Below are positions 24,601-33,121 of a stretch of 64,000 nt of DNA, piece after piece. How positions within the stretch are numbered: the stretch's first letter is position 1; each line of letters begins with the position of its first letter. This DNA comes from SLHU01 sp009929975 (GTDB taxonomy: Bacteria > Bacillota > Clostridia > Saccharofermentanales > UBA5734): assembly GCA_040776905.1 (NCBI GenBank), contig JAXGZQ010000001.1:682001-746000 (forward strand), in the 5' to 3' direction. Position numbers and translations under genes: made by a program. The notes below the pieces were generated by a model, which ran no database searches, was not told the origin of the DNA, and saw only the letters and a program-made list of their open reading frames with translations.

Positions 24601-24657
24601 TTATACCATGTTCTGAGATGCTTCGCTCTGCTGCGGCGATCAGCCGGACAGAACGAA

Positions 24658-27600
24658 TTAGTCTTCGAAATTCATCTCAGCCAGCCGCTTATAGGACTTG
24701 TAGCGTTCAAGCGCGTCTTTGGCCGCCTGAGCGAAAATCTCATCGACCTGTTCGGCAGGATACTTTTTCAGCAGTGAGCTGTAGCGAACTTCAGTCTTGA
24801 GGAAGGAAGCGTAATCCGCGCTCGGTTCCTTGGACTCCAGTACGAACGGGTTCTTGCCTTCCTGACGCAGCAGCGGATTGAAGCGGTACAGATGCCAGTA
24901 GCCGGCATCAACCGCGTCTTTCTGATGCTTCTGCGAAACCGTCATGCCACCGCGGATCCCGTGGTTGATACAGGGGGAATAGGCGATGATGATGGACGGT
25001 CCATCAAACGCTTCAGCTTCATTGAACGCCTTGAGCACCTGATTCTGATTCGCGCCCATGGCCACCTGCGCGACATAGACATAGCCATAGCTCATCGCCA
25101 TCATGCCGAGGTCTTTCTTTTTGATCGGCTTGCCGCCGGCGGCGAACTGAGCGATCGCTCCGGTCGGGGTTGATTTCGATGCCTGGCCGCCGGTATTGGA
25201 GTACACTTCCGTATCCAGGACGAGGACATTGACGTTTTCGCCGGAGGCCAGCACGTGGTCCAGACCGCCGTATCCAATGTCATAGGCCCAGCCGTCACCA
25301 CCGATAATCCAGGTGGAACGTTTGATCAGATAATCCTTCAGATCAAGGATCGCCTTGACCTGGTCGGCCGGAGCGGTTCCGCTCTCAAGCGCTTTCTCCA
25401 GCGCGGTTTCCAGCGTGGCGCTGGCCGCACGGGTCTTGAAGCTGTCATCATAGGCAGCCTGCCATCCCTCGATCGCGCTGACGAGGCCACTGTCTGAGCT
25501 TTCCGTTTTCAGGGCGTCCAGACGGGCCGCCACACGGGTGCGCAGCTGTTTGACACCGATATGCATGCCGAGACCGTGCTCCGCGTTATCCTCAAACAGC
25601 GAGTTGGCCCATGACGGTCCATAACCCTTGCTGTTCATGGTGTACGGAGTCGACGGAGCGGATCCGCCATAGATGGAGGAACAGCCGGTCGCGTTGGAGA
25701 TCTGCATGCGGTCGCCGAACAGCTGGGTCAGCAGTTTGACATAAGGCGTCTCGCCGCAGCCCGCGCAGGCACCGGAGAATTCGAACAGGGGCTTTTCAAA
25801 CTGGCTGCCCTTGACGGTGTTCTTGTTCATCGGATTCGGTTTTTCCGTCAGGGTCTGCATGTATTCCCAGTTATCCGCTTCAACCAGGTGCTCACCGATC
25901 GGTTTCATGACCAGAGCTTTTTCACGCGCCGGGCAGACCTGCGCACAGGATCCGCAGCCGGTGCAGTCCATGGCCGAAACCTGGATCCGGTACTGGTACT
26001 GGTCATACGGCTTCATGCCCTTCTTGGACGGTGCCGATTCCGGCGCGTTGGCCGCTTCCTCATCGGTCAGCAGGAACGGACGGATGACCGCATGCGGGCA
26101 GACATAGGAACACTGGTTGCACTGAATACAGTTTTCCGGAACCCAGATCGGAATCTGAGTCGCGATCATGCGCTTTTCAAATTGAGTTGTTCCCTGCGGG
26201 AAGGTGCCGTCTTCGCGGCCCTTGAACGCGCTGACCGGCAGGTCATCACCCTTCTGGGCATTCATGACATCCGCCACATCGCGGACAAATTCAGGCACAT
26301 TGCGAGCCGTGGCGGCTTCATCCTGAGCGTCAGCCCAGTCTGCAGGCACTTCGATCTCAACAATTGAATTGATGCCGGCATCGACCGCCGCGTAGTTCAT
26401 CCGGATGATCTCATCACCTTTTGAACCATAGGACTTGACGATCGCCTTTTTCATATAGTCTACGGCTTCGTCCACGGGAATGACATTCGCCAGTTTGAAG
26501 AAGGCCGCCTGACAGATGGTGTTGATACGGCCGCCGAGACCGATATCAGCCGCCAGGGTCACTGCGTCAATGGTATAGAACTTGATGTTGTTCTTCGCCA
26601 GGTAGCGCTTGATCTTCGCCGGCAGATTCGCCTCCAGCTCCTCACGGTTCCAAATCGTATTGAGCAGGAAGGTTCCATTCGGCTTCAGTGGCGACAACAT
26701 ATCATAATTGTTGACATAGGACTGGTTGTGGCAGGCGACGAAGTCCGCTTTGTTGACGAGATAGGTCGAACGAATCGGATTTTTACCGAAACGCAGATCG
26801 GAAATTGTTACGCCGCCGGATTTCTTTGAGTCATAGGAGAAATACGCCTGGGCGTACATATCCGTATGATCGCCGATAATTTTGATTGAGTTCTTATTGG
26901 CACCAACCGTACCATCGGAACCAAGTCCCCAGAAACGAGCTGAGATGGTGCCGGCCGCCGCGGTATCAATGGATTCATCGAGCGGCAGTGAGAGATTGGT
27001 CACATCATCAACAATACCGATGGTAAAGCTGTTTTTCGGTGCGTCTGCCTTCAGGTTCTTGAAGACAGCGAGGATCTGATCCGGTGTGGTGTCTTTTGAA
27101 CCGAGACCATAACGGCCGCCGACGATGGCCGGTGCGTTCAGCTTGCCGGCATAGGCTGTACAGATATCAAGATAAAGGGGCTCGCCATGGGATCCGGGTT
27201 CCTTGGTCCGATCGAGCACCGCGATTTTTTTGGCTGAGGCCGGCATGGCTTCGAGCAGGCGCTCAACGGAGAACGGACGATAAAGATGAACTTTGATCAT
27301 ACCGACTTTTTCACCGCGGGCCCGCAGGAAATCTATGGTTTCTTCAATCGCTTCACAGGCAGAACCCATGCAGACGATCACGCGATCCGCTTCCGGATCA
27401 CCGTAATATTTGAAGGCCTTGTATTCACGGCCGGTCAGCTTGCTGATTTCCGCCATGTAATGGTCAACGACTGCCGGCAGCGCCTGGTAGAAAGGATTGC
27501 TGGCTTCACGGGCCTGGAAGAAAACATCAGGATTCTGAGCGGTACCGCGCAGTGTCGGGTGATTCGGCGACAATGAACGGCTGCGGAACGCTTCAAGAGC

Positions 27601-28200
27601 TTCTATATCGATCAGGGAAGCCAGATCTTCGTAGTTCATGACTTCGATTTTCTGGATTTCATGAGAGGTACGGAAACCATCAAAGAAGTGCAGGAAGGGC
27701 ACACGGCCTTTCAGAGCGGCCAGATGAGCGACCGCGGCAAGATCCGCGACTTCCTGGACACTGGAGGCTGCCAGCATGGCAAACCCGGTCTGGCGGCAGG
27801 CCATCACATCAGAGTGATCGCCGAAAATGGACAGCGCGTGGCTGGCCAGCGCGCGGGCGGAAACATGGAAGACACCCGGCAGAAGTTCTCCGGAAATCTT
27901 GTACATGTTCGGTATCATCAGCAGCAGGCCCTGTGACGCGGTATAGGTTGTCGTCAGAGCGCCGGCGGCCAGTGAGCCGTGAACGACTGCGGAAGCACCG
28001 CCTTCTGACTGCATCTCGACCACATTGACAGTCTGCCCGAAGGCGTTCTTAAGTCCATCCTGCGCCCACTGATCGGTCAGGTCAGCCATCGGCGAAGATG
28101 GGGTGATTGGATAAATACCGGCTACTTCAGTGAACGCGTATGAGGTATACGCGGCTGCGGTATTACCGTCCATGGTCATATACTTCTTCTGATTTGCCAT
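24658..28200 (-). CDS. nifJ: Pyruvate:ferredoxin (flavodoxin) oxidoreductase
   Basis: A 1180-residue single-chain enzyme that converts pyruvate and CoA to acetyl-CoA and CO2 and reduces ferredoxin. Domains in order: pyruvate-binding (GNTAAAYTSYAFTEVAGIYPITPSSPMAD), gamma domain (near 410-630), two-cluster ferredoxin domain (CIQCNQCSYVCPH; CTGCGSCAQVCP), and thiamine diphosphate domain (CAGCGETPYVKLL; GGDGWAYDIGYGG). The length is standard. The start follows AAAGGAGAG. It is a single-gene unit with an extended -10 promoter, a leader hairpin and a terminator. It is the likely source of reduced ferredoxin for Rnf. Confidence 0.97.
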   Translation of the reverse strand: MANQKKYMTMDGNTAAAYTSYAFTEVAGIYPITPSSPMADLTDQWAQDGLKNAFGQTVNVVEMQSEGGASAVVHGSLAAGALTTTYTASQGLLLMIPNMYKISGELLPGVFHVSARALASHALSIFGDHSDVMACRQTGFAMLAASSVQEVADLAAVAHLAALKGRVPFLHFFDGFRTSHEIQKIEVMNYEDLASLIDIEALEAFRSRSLSPNHPTLRGTAQNPDVFFQAREASNPFYQALPAVVDHYMAEISKLTGREYKAFKYYGDPEADRVIVCMGSACEAIEETIDFLRARGEKVGMIKVHLYRPFSVERLLEAMPASAKKIAVLDRTKEPGSHGEPLYLDICTAYAGKLNAPAIVGGRYGLGSKDTTPDQILAVFKNLKADAPKNSFTIGIVDDVTNLSLPLDESIDTAAAGTISARFWGLGSDGTVGANKNSIKIIGDHTDMYAQAYFSYDSKKSGGVTISDLRFGKNPIRSTYLVNKADFVACHNQSYVNNYDMLSPLKPNGTFLLNTIWNREELEANLPAKIKRYLAKNNIKFYTIDAVTLAADIGLGGRINTICQAAFFKLANVIPVDEAVDYMKKAIVKSYGSKGDEIIRMNYAAVDAGINSIVEIEVPADWADAQDEAATARNVPEFVRDVADVMNAQKGDDLPVSAFKGREDGTFPQGTTQFEKRMIATQIPIWVPENCIQCNQCSYVCPHAVIRPFLLTDEEAANAPESAPSKKGMKPYDQYQYRIQVSAMDCTGCGSCAQVCPAREKALVMKPIGEHLVEADNWEYMQTLTEKPNPMNKNTVKGSQFEKPLFEFSGACAGCGETPYVKLLTQLFGDRMQISNATGCSSIYGGSAPSTPYTMNSKGYGPSWANSLFEDNAEHGLGMHIGVKQLRTRVAARLDALKTESSDSGLVSAIEGWQAAYDDSFKTRAASATLETALEKALESGTAPADQVKAILDLKDYLIKRSTWIIGGDGWAYDIGYGGLDHVLASGENVNVLVLDTEVYSNTGGQASKSTPTGAIAQFAAGGKPIKKKDLGMMAMSYGYVYVAQVAMGANQNQVLKAFNEAEAFDGPSIIIAYSPCINHGIRGGMTVSQKHQKDAVDAGYWHLYRFNPLLRQEGKNPFVLESKEPSADYASFLKTEVRYSSLLKKYPAEQVDEIFAQAAKDALERYKSYKRLAEMNFED

Positions 28201-28225
28201 GAATTTCTCTCCTTTATCTGCTTAT

Positions 28226-28252
28226 ACTGAACCGCTTTTTGTCTGGTTCAGT
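28226..28252. promoter_or_regulatory. Inverted repeat in the PFOR leader
   Basis: ACTGAACC and GGTTCAGT are perfect 8-bp arms around an 11-base loop, between the promoter and the ribosome site. It could be an operator or an mRNA hairpin. Confidence 0.5.
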
Positions 28253-28272
28253 GCTTCATCAAGCCAACAGGT

Positions 28273-28278
28273 ATTATA
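28273..28278 (-). promoter_or_regulatory. Extended -10 promoter of the PFOR gene
   Basis: TGGTATAAT on the minus strand is a perfect -10 with the TGn extension. No good -35 is seen at 16-18 bases, which fits an extended -10 promoter. Confidence 0.55.
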
Positions 28279-28328
28279 CCATAGATCATGATGGCTGCCT
28301 ATCAATCTGAGGAATCCATCGTCAGCTT

Positions 28329-29882
28329 TCAATGAACAATGATCGTCTTTCCTGACATTTCCGCGGGAACCGGCAGATCCATCAGATCGAGCATCGTCGG
28401 TGCCAGATCGGCCAGGCGGCCTTCGCGCAGCACCAGGCCACCTACTCCAGCCAGGATCAGTTCAACCTGCAGATTCGTATGAGCCGTAAACGGGCCGCCG
28501 CTGATCGGATCGATCATCTGTTCCGCGTTGCCGTGATCCGCCGTGATCAGCGCGACACCACCCTGGGCCTCGATCGCGTCCATTACCCGGCCGAGGCATT
28601 CGTCCACGGCTTCAACAGCCGCAACGGCAGCCGAAAACACGCCGGTATGTCCGACCATGTCACAGTTGGCGAAATTGAGAACGATCACATCGTAGTGCCC
28701 GGATTCAATGCGCTTAACCGCTTCATCCGTCACCAGATAGGCACTCATCTCCGGCTGCAGATCATAGGTCGCGACCTTCGGCGACGGAATCAGGCAGCGA
28801 TCCTCACCGGGATATTCCTTTTCAACGCCGCCGTTGAAGAAAAAGGTGACATGCGCGTACTTCTCTGTTTCCGCGATGCGCAGCTGGGTCAGGCCATGCT
28901 CAGACACATAAGCGCCGAACGTATTATCCAGGCTTTCAGGGCGATAGGCGACATGCAGGCCGGGAAACGCGTCAAAGTTGACATCATACTGCGTCATCGT
29001 CACATAGCAGGCTGGAATGGTCGCTTGCGGACGATCAAAACCACTGAAATCAGGCTGGACCATCGCGCGGGTGATCTCTCTGGCTCTGTCCGGCCGGAAA
29101 TTAAAGAAAATGACCGCGTCCTCCGGCTTGATTGTCCCGACCGGCTGATCACCGTCCATGATGACCGTCGGCATGACAAACTCATCCATCACGCCGGCTT
29201 CATAGGAATCGGCCACAGCCTGGACCGGGTCAGCCGCCTGAACGCCAACTCCCTGAACCATGGCCTTCCAGGCCAGTTCGACCCGTTCCCAGCGATTGTC
29301 ACGGTCCATCGCGTAATAACGGCCCATCAGGCTGGCGATCCGGCCGGCGCCGATGGCGGTCAGTTCCGTCTGGAGTTCACGTGTAAAGTTGATCGCGGAA
29401 TCCGGCGGTACGTCGCGGCCATCAAAGAACGCATGGACGAAGACCTGCTTCAGACCGGCATCCGCCGCGAGGCGGATCAGCGCGTAGAGATGGGTGTTGT
29501 GGCTGTGCACGCCGCCGTCAGACAGAAGTCCGTACAGGTGAAGCGCTGACTGATGTTCAAGGCAATGCGCGAAAGCCTTGCTGATGGCCGGATTATGGCG
29601 CATCTCATCATCTTCGATTGCCTTGCTGATCCGGGTGAGTTCCTGATAGACAATCCGGCCGGCTCCGATATTGGTATGGCCGACTTCTGAGTTGCCCATC
29701 TGGCCGTCCGGCAGACCGACATCAAGTCCGCTGGTCCTGATCAGGGTATGTGGATTGTTCTGCCGCAGACGGTCGATATTGGGTGTTCTGGCTGCGTGAA
29801 CTGCATTGCCTTTGTCGTCAGGGTTGTAGCCGAAGCCATCTAGTACGATTAAAGCGACTGGACGATGTTTTAGTTGTTTCAT
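28329..29882 (-). CDS. gpmI: 2,3-bisphosphoglycerate-independent phosphoglycerate mutase
   Basis: A 517-residue two-metal (usually Mn) enzyme that turns 3-phosphoglycerate into 2-phosphoglycerate. LIVLDGFGY holds the first metal Asp, MGNSEVGHTNIGAGR the phosphorylated Ser, VHAFFDGRDVPP and ITADHGNAEQM further metal ligands. The length is normal. It follows the PGK-TPI gene on the same strand but a strong hairpin separates them, so it may be only partly co-transcribed. Confidence 0.97.
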   Translation of the reverse strand: MKQLKHRPVALIVLDGFGYNPDDKGNAVHAARTPNIDRLRQNNPHTLIRTSGLDVGLPDGQMGNSEVGHTNIGAGRIVYQELTRISKAIEDDEMRHNPAISKAFAHCLEHQSALHLYGLLSDGGVHSHNTHLYALIRLAADAGLKQVFVHAFFDGRDVPPDSAINFTRELQTELTAIGAGRIASLMGRYYAMDRDNRWERVELAWKAMVQGVGVQAADPVQAVADSYEAGVMDEFVMPTVIMDGDQPVGTIKPEDAVIFFNFRPDRAREITRAMVQPDFSGFDRPQATIPACYVTMTQYDVNFDAFPGLHVAYRPESLDNTFGAYVSEHGLTQLRIAETEKYAHVTFFFNGGVEKEYPGEDRCLIPSPKVATYDLQPEMSAYLVTDEAVKRIESGHYDVIVLNFANCDMVGHTGVFSAAVAAVEAVDECLGRVMDAIEAQGGVALITADHGNAEQMIDPISGGPFTAHTNLQVELILAGVGGLVLREGRLADLAPTMLDLMDLPVPAEMSGKTIIVH

Positions 29883-29896
29883 AAAATACTCCTTAT

Positions 29897-29934
29897 GAAT
29901 AAACAGGCCGTGGGTACGCCGACCCGCGGCCTGT
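29897..29934 (-). terminator. Terminator or attenuator between PGK-TPI and gpmI
   Basis: An 8-bp stem (ACAGGCCG / CGGCCTGT) extended by GGGT/ACCC is followed by TTTATT on the minus strand. It lies between the PGK-TPI stop and the gpmI start and may set their ratio. Confidence 0.65.
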
Positions 29935-29954
29935 CATCATGATATCTGAATGAT

Positions 29955-31907
29955 TCAGTTGCCGGCATGGCAGATCACACTGAAGTCATCCGCTTTCAGG
30001 GACGCGCCGCCGACAAGGCCGCCGTCGATATCAGTCTGGGCAAACAGTCCGGCCGCGTTCTTGGCGTTGACGGATCCACCATATAGAATCCGTGTCTCAG
30101 CGGCAATGGTCTGGCCATAGGTTTCAGCCAGCAGACCGCGGATGAAGGCACAGGCTTCCTGAGCCTGCTCATCGGTCGCGACTTTGCCCGTACCAATCGC
30201 CCAGATCGGCTCATAGGCGATCGTGATAAAGGACATTTTCTCTGCCGGAATTTCTGCCAGAGCACCGCTGATCTGCTGACGCAGCAGGTCGAAGGTCTCA
30301 CCGGCTTCACGCTGACCGAGTGATTCGCCGCAGCAGACGATCGGACGAACACCCCAGTTCAGCGCGGCTTTCACTTTGCGGTTGACCGATTCATCCGTTT
30401 CAGCAAAATATTCACGCCGCTCAGAGTGGCCGATGATCACATAAGGGACACCCATTTCAGACAGCATACGGGCTGAGATCTCGCCGGTGTAGGCACCGCT
30501 GTCCTGATCATGGCAGTTCTGGGCCGCCACTTTGACATTGGTATAGGCACAGGCTTCCATGACAGCCGGCAGCGCGGTAAACGGTACACCAACCGCGATT
30601 TCCGCTGTTGCGCCGGTCACTTTGCTTTTCAGTTCATCAACCAGCTTGACCGCTTTAGCCGGGATGCCAAGGTTCATTTTCCAGTTGCCGGCCGCGAATG
30701 TCCGACGGGCGTTCTTATCCATCAGGCAGTCAATGCCTGGTAGCACTTTTCCTTCTAGCAGTTCAAGTGCCGCGCCGCCGCCGGTTGAGATATGCGTGAC
30801 CTGATCCGCGAATCCAAGCAGTTCGACCGCAGCAGCCGAGTCACCGCCGCCGATAATTGATACCGCGTCGGACTCCGCCACGGCACGGGCGATTTCACGG
30901 GTACCGACGGCAAACCGATCAAACTCGAAAACACCCATCGGTCCGTTCCAGACAATCGTGCCGGCTTTCCTGATTTCTTCAGAGAACAGATTGACGGATT
31001 TCTCGCCGATATCAAGGCCCATCCAGCCATCCGGCAGGCATTTGGAATCTATCAGCTGCATATCCGCGTCCGCGGCAAAGCGGTCCGCGACCACGTTATC
31101 CAGAGGCAGCAGGAACTTAACCCCTTTTTCTTTGGCTTTCGCCAGCAGCGATGTCGCCAGATCGAGCTTGTCTTCTTCACACAATGAGCTGCCGATGGTG
31201 CAGCCCTGGGATTTCATGAAGGTATAGGCCATGCCGCCGCCGACGATCAGGGTATCGACTTTTTCAATCAGGTTTTCAATCACACCGATCTTGTCGGAAA
31301 CCTTGGCGCCGCCGAGAATGGCGACGAAAGGACGTTTCGGATTGCTAAGCGCGCCGCCCATCAGATCAATTTCCTTCTGGATCAGGAAGCCGCAGACAGC
31401 CGGGAGATAGTTGGCCAGGCCGGCGGTTGAGGCATGTGCGCGGTGTGCGGTTCCAAACGCGTCATTGACATACAGTTCAGCCAGCGACGCGAGATCACGG
31501 GCAAAAACCGGATCATTCTTTGTTTCTTCTTTATGAAAACGGACATTTTCGAGCATCAGGACTTCGCCGGATTTCAGCACAGCCGCCTTGGCGCGGGCAT
31601 CATCGCCGATGACATCGGCCGCCAGCACGACCGGCTGGCCGAGCAGTTCACTGAGGCGGTCAACCGCAGGCTTCATGGAAAATTTGGCTTCCGGACCTGA
31701 TTTCGGCCGGCCAAGATGAGAAACAAGAATGGTTTTGGCACCGTTTTCAACCAGATGCCGGATCGTCGGCAGTGCGCCCCGGATCCGCTTGTCGTCGGTT
31801 ATTTTTCCGGTACTTTTGTCCAACGGAACATTAAAATCAACACGAACGATGACTTTCTTGTCGCGGACATCAATGTCCTTAATACTTTTCTTTTCCATCA
31901 TGGCCAT
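29955..31907 (-). CDS. pgk-tpiA: Phosphoglycerate kinase / triose-phosphate isomerase fusion
   Basis: One 650-residue chain joins two glycolytic enzymes. Residues about 5-400 are phosphoglycerate kinase (VIVRVDFNVPL, LVSHLGRPK, GGAKVSDKIGVI, GGGDSAAAVE). Residues about 404-650 are triose-phosphate isomerase (AAGNWKMN, catalytic His in IIGHSERREYF, catalytic Glu in AYEPIWAIGTG). No stop or frameshift separates them. The start at 31907 is 8-10 bases after GGGAGAG; a GTG nine bases upstream is less likely. The fusion is known from Thermotoga. No gap or eno gene is adjacent. Confidence 0.95.
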   Translation of the reverse strand: MAMMEKKSIKDIDVRDKKVIVRVDFNVPLDKSTGKITDDKRIRGALPTIRHLVENGAKTILVSHLGRPKSGPEAKFSMKPAVDRLSELLGQPVVLAADVIGDDARAKAAVLKSGEVLMLENVRFHKEETKNDPVFARDLASLAELYVNDAFGTAHRAHASTAGLANYLPAVCGFLIQKEIDLMGGALSNPKRPFVAILGGAKVSDKIGVIENLIEKVDTLIVGGGMAYTFMKSQGCTIGSSLCEEDKLDLATSLLAKAKEKGVKFLLPLDNVVADRFAADADMQLIDSKCLPDGWMGLDIGEKSVNLFSEEIRKAGTIVWNGPMGVFEFDRFAVGTREIARAVAESDAVSIIGGGDSAAAVELLGFADQVTHISTGGGAALELLEGKVLPGIDCLMDKNARRTFAAGNWKMNLGIPAKAVKLVDELKSKVTGATAEIAVGVPFTALPAVMEACAYTNVKVAAQNCHDQDSGAYTGEISARMLSEMGVPYVIIGHSERREYFAETDESVNRKVKAALNWGVRPIVCCGESLGQREAGETFDLLRQQISGALAEIPAEKMSFITIAYEPIWAIGTGKVATDEQAQEACAFIRGLLAETYGQTIAAETRILYGGSVNAKNAAGLFAQTDIDGGLVGGASLKADDFSVICHAGN

Positions 31908-31965
31908 GATTGTCACTCTCCCATTTCATGAATATCGATCAGATAATTTTCTTAAACCACCTTGT

Positions 31966-31994
31966 ATTGTATACTGAATAAGCCCTGTAATCAA
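31966..31994 (-). promoter_or_regulatory. Promoter of the PGK-TPI gene
   Basis: On the minus strand TTGATT (31989-31994) and TACAAT (31966-31971) are 17 bases apart. Nothing else is evident in the short gap before the plus-strand glycosyltransferase gene. Confidence 0.6.
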
Positions 31995-32141
31995 TGCCCT
32001 GAGCGTGATTCGGGCCATCTTTATCCAGATTGCACCGAACCGGCCGATCCGGATTTATGTCGGACCATGCGGTCAGGTTTCATCACGGCAAACCCGGGGT
32101 TCATGGTACAATGGCGTTAACTGACAGGCGGAGGTAATATC

Positions 32142-33119
32142 GTGCTGATCTCGATTCTGATACCGTTTTACAATGAGGAAAAACAGCTTCCCATCACGCT
32201 TCGCGCCATCATCCCCATCCTGAGTCAGCTGCCGGTTGATTATGAGCTGATCCTGATTGATGACGGATCCTCAGATGGTACCTGGGAACTGATGACCGCT
32301 GCCAGCCAGGCCAATTCCCGGATCAGGGGACTGAGGTTTTCCCGTAATTTCGGCAAAGAAGCCGCAATCTGCGCCGGCCTCAGTCATGCCTCCGGCGACG
32401 CCGTGATTTTGATGGATGGGGATCTGCAGCACCCGCCTGAGGCGATTCCCGACATGGTTCGCGACTGGATGACCGGTGAGTATGATGTCATCGAAGGGAT
32501 TAAATCAACCCGGGGCAAGGAATCCCTGGTCAGCCGGCTCAACGCCAAAGTCTTCTACGGTCTCTTTTTGCGTTTTTCCGGTTATGACCTGCGCAACGCT
32601 TCCGATTTCAAACTGCTGGACCGGCAGGTGGTTGATGAATGGCGCCGTCTCGGCGAACATGATACCTTTTTCCGCGGCCTGTCGGCCTGGCTTGGGTTCA
32701 GGCGCAAGACATTTTCCTTTGAGGTGGCCGCCCGCGCGGCCGGTACGAGTAAATGGCCGCTCCTGCGCCTGATCCGCCTGAGTGTCAATGCCATCACCGG
32801 ATTTTCAACGGCACCGCTGCAGTTCATTACATTTCTCGGGGTCATTCTGCTGACCGGCAGCCTGGTGATCGGGGCCCAGACACTGGTCAACTGGTTCAGC
32901 GGCCATGCCGCCTCCGGGTTCACTACCGTCATTTTGCTGCAACTTCTGATCGGCGGCAGCCTGATGGTCAGCCTCGGTCTGATCGGCATCTACATCGCCC
33001 GTATTTTCACAGAAGTCAAAGGACGCCCCCGTTATATCATCGCGGAAGAAATTCACGACCGGCAGCCGGAGTCCGGACAGCCGGCCAACCAACCGCGCGC
33101 TCCAGTGGATCCAGACTGA
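32142..33119 (+). CDS. Family 2 glycosyltransferase, polyprenol-phosphate (GtrB/DPM1) type
   Basis: A 325-residue membrane enzyme that likely moves a sugar from a nucleotide to undecaprenyl phosphate. The GT-A fold has IPFYNEEKQLP, LIDDGSSDGTWE and the metal motif region MDGDLQHPPE. Two C-terminal helices (about 230-300) are typical of GtrB. The start is GTG after GGAGG. It is the first of three closely spaced plus-strand genes. A GtrA-type flippase fragment lies at the far end of the window but is not adjacent. Confidence 0.88.
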   Translation: MLISILIPFYNEEKQLPITLRAIIPILSQLPVDYELILIDDGSSDGTWELMTAASQANSRIRGLRFSRNFGKEAAICAGLSHASGDAVILMDGDLQHPPEAIPDMVRDWMTGEYDVIEGIKSTRGKESLVSRLNAKVFYGLFLRFSGYDLRNASDFKLLDRQVVDEWRRLGEHDTFFRGLSAWLGFRRKTFSFEVAARAAGTSKWPLLRLIRLSVNAITGFSTAPLQFITFLGVILLTGSLVIGAQTLVNWFSGHAASGFTTVILLQLLIGGSLMVSLGLIGIYIARIFTEVKGRPRYIIAEEIHDRQPESGQPANQPRAPVDPD

Positions 33120-33121
33120 TC

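Noticed and set aside
28479..29549. A 356-codon open frame opposite gpmI
   Set aside because: It is a shadow of a well-conserved gene; it has no ribosome site and no recognisable domain.
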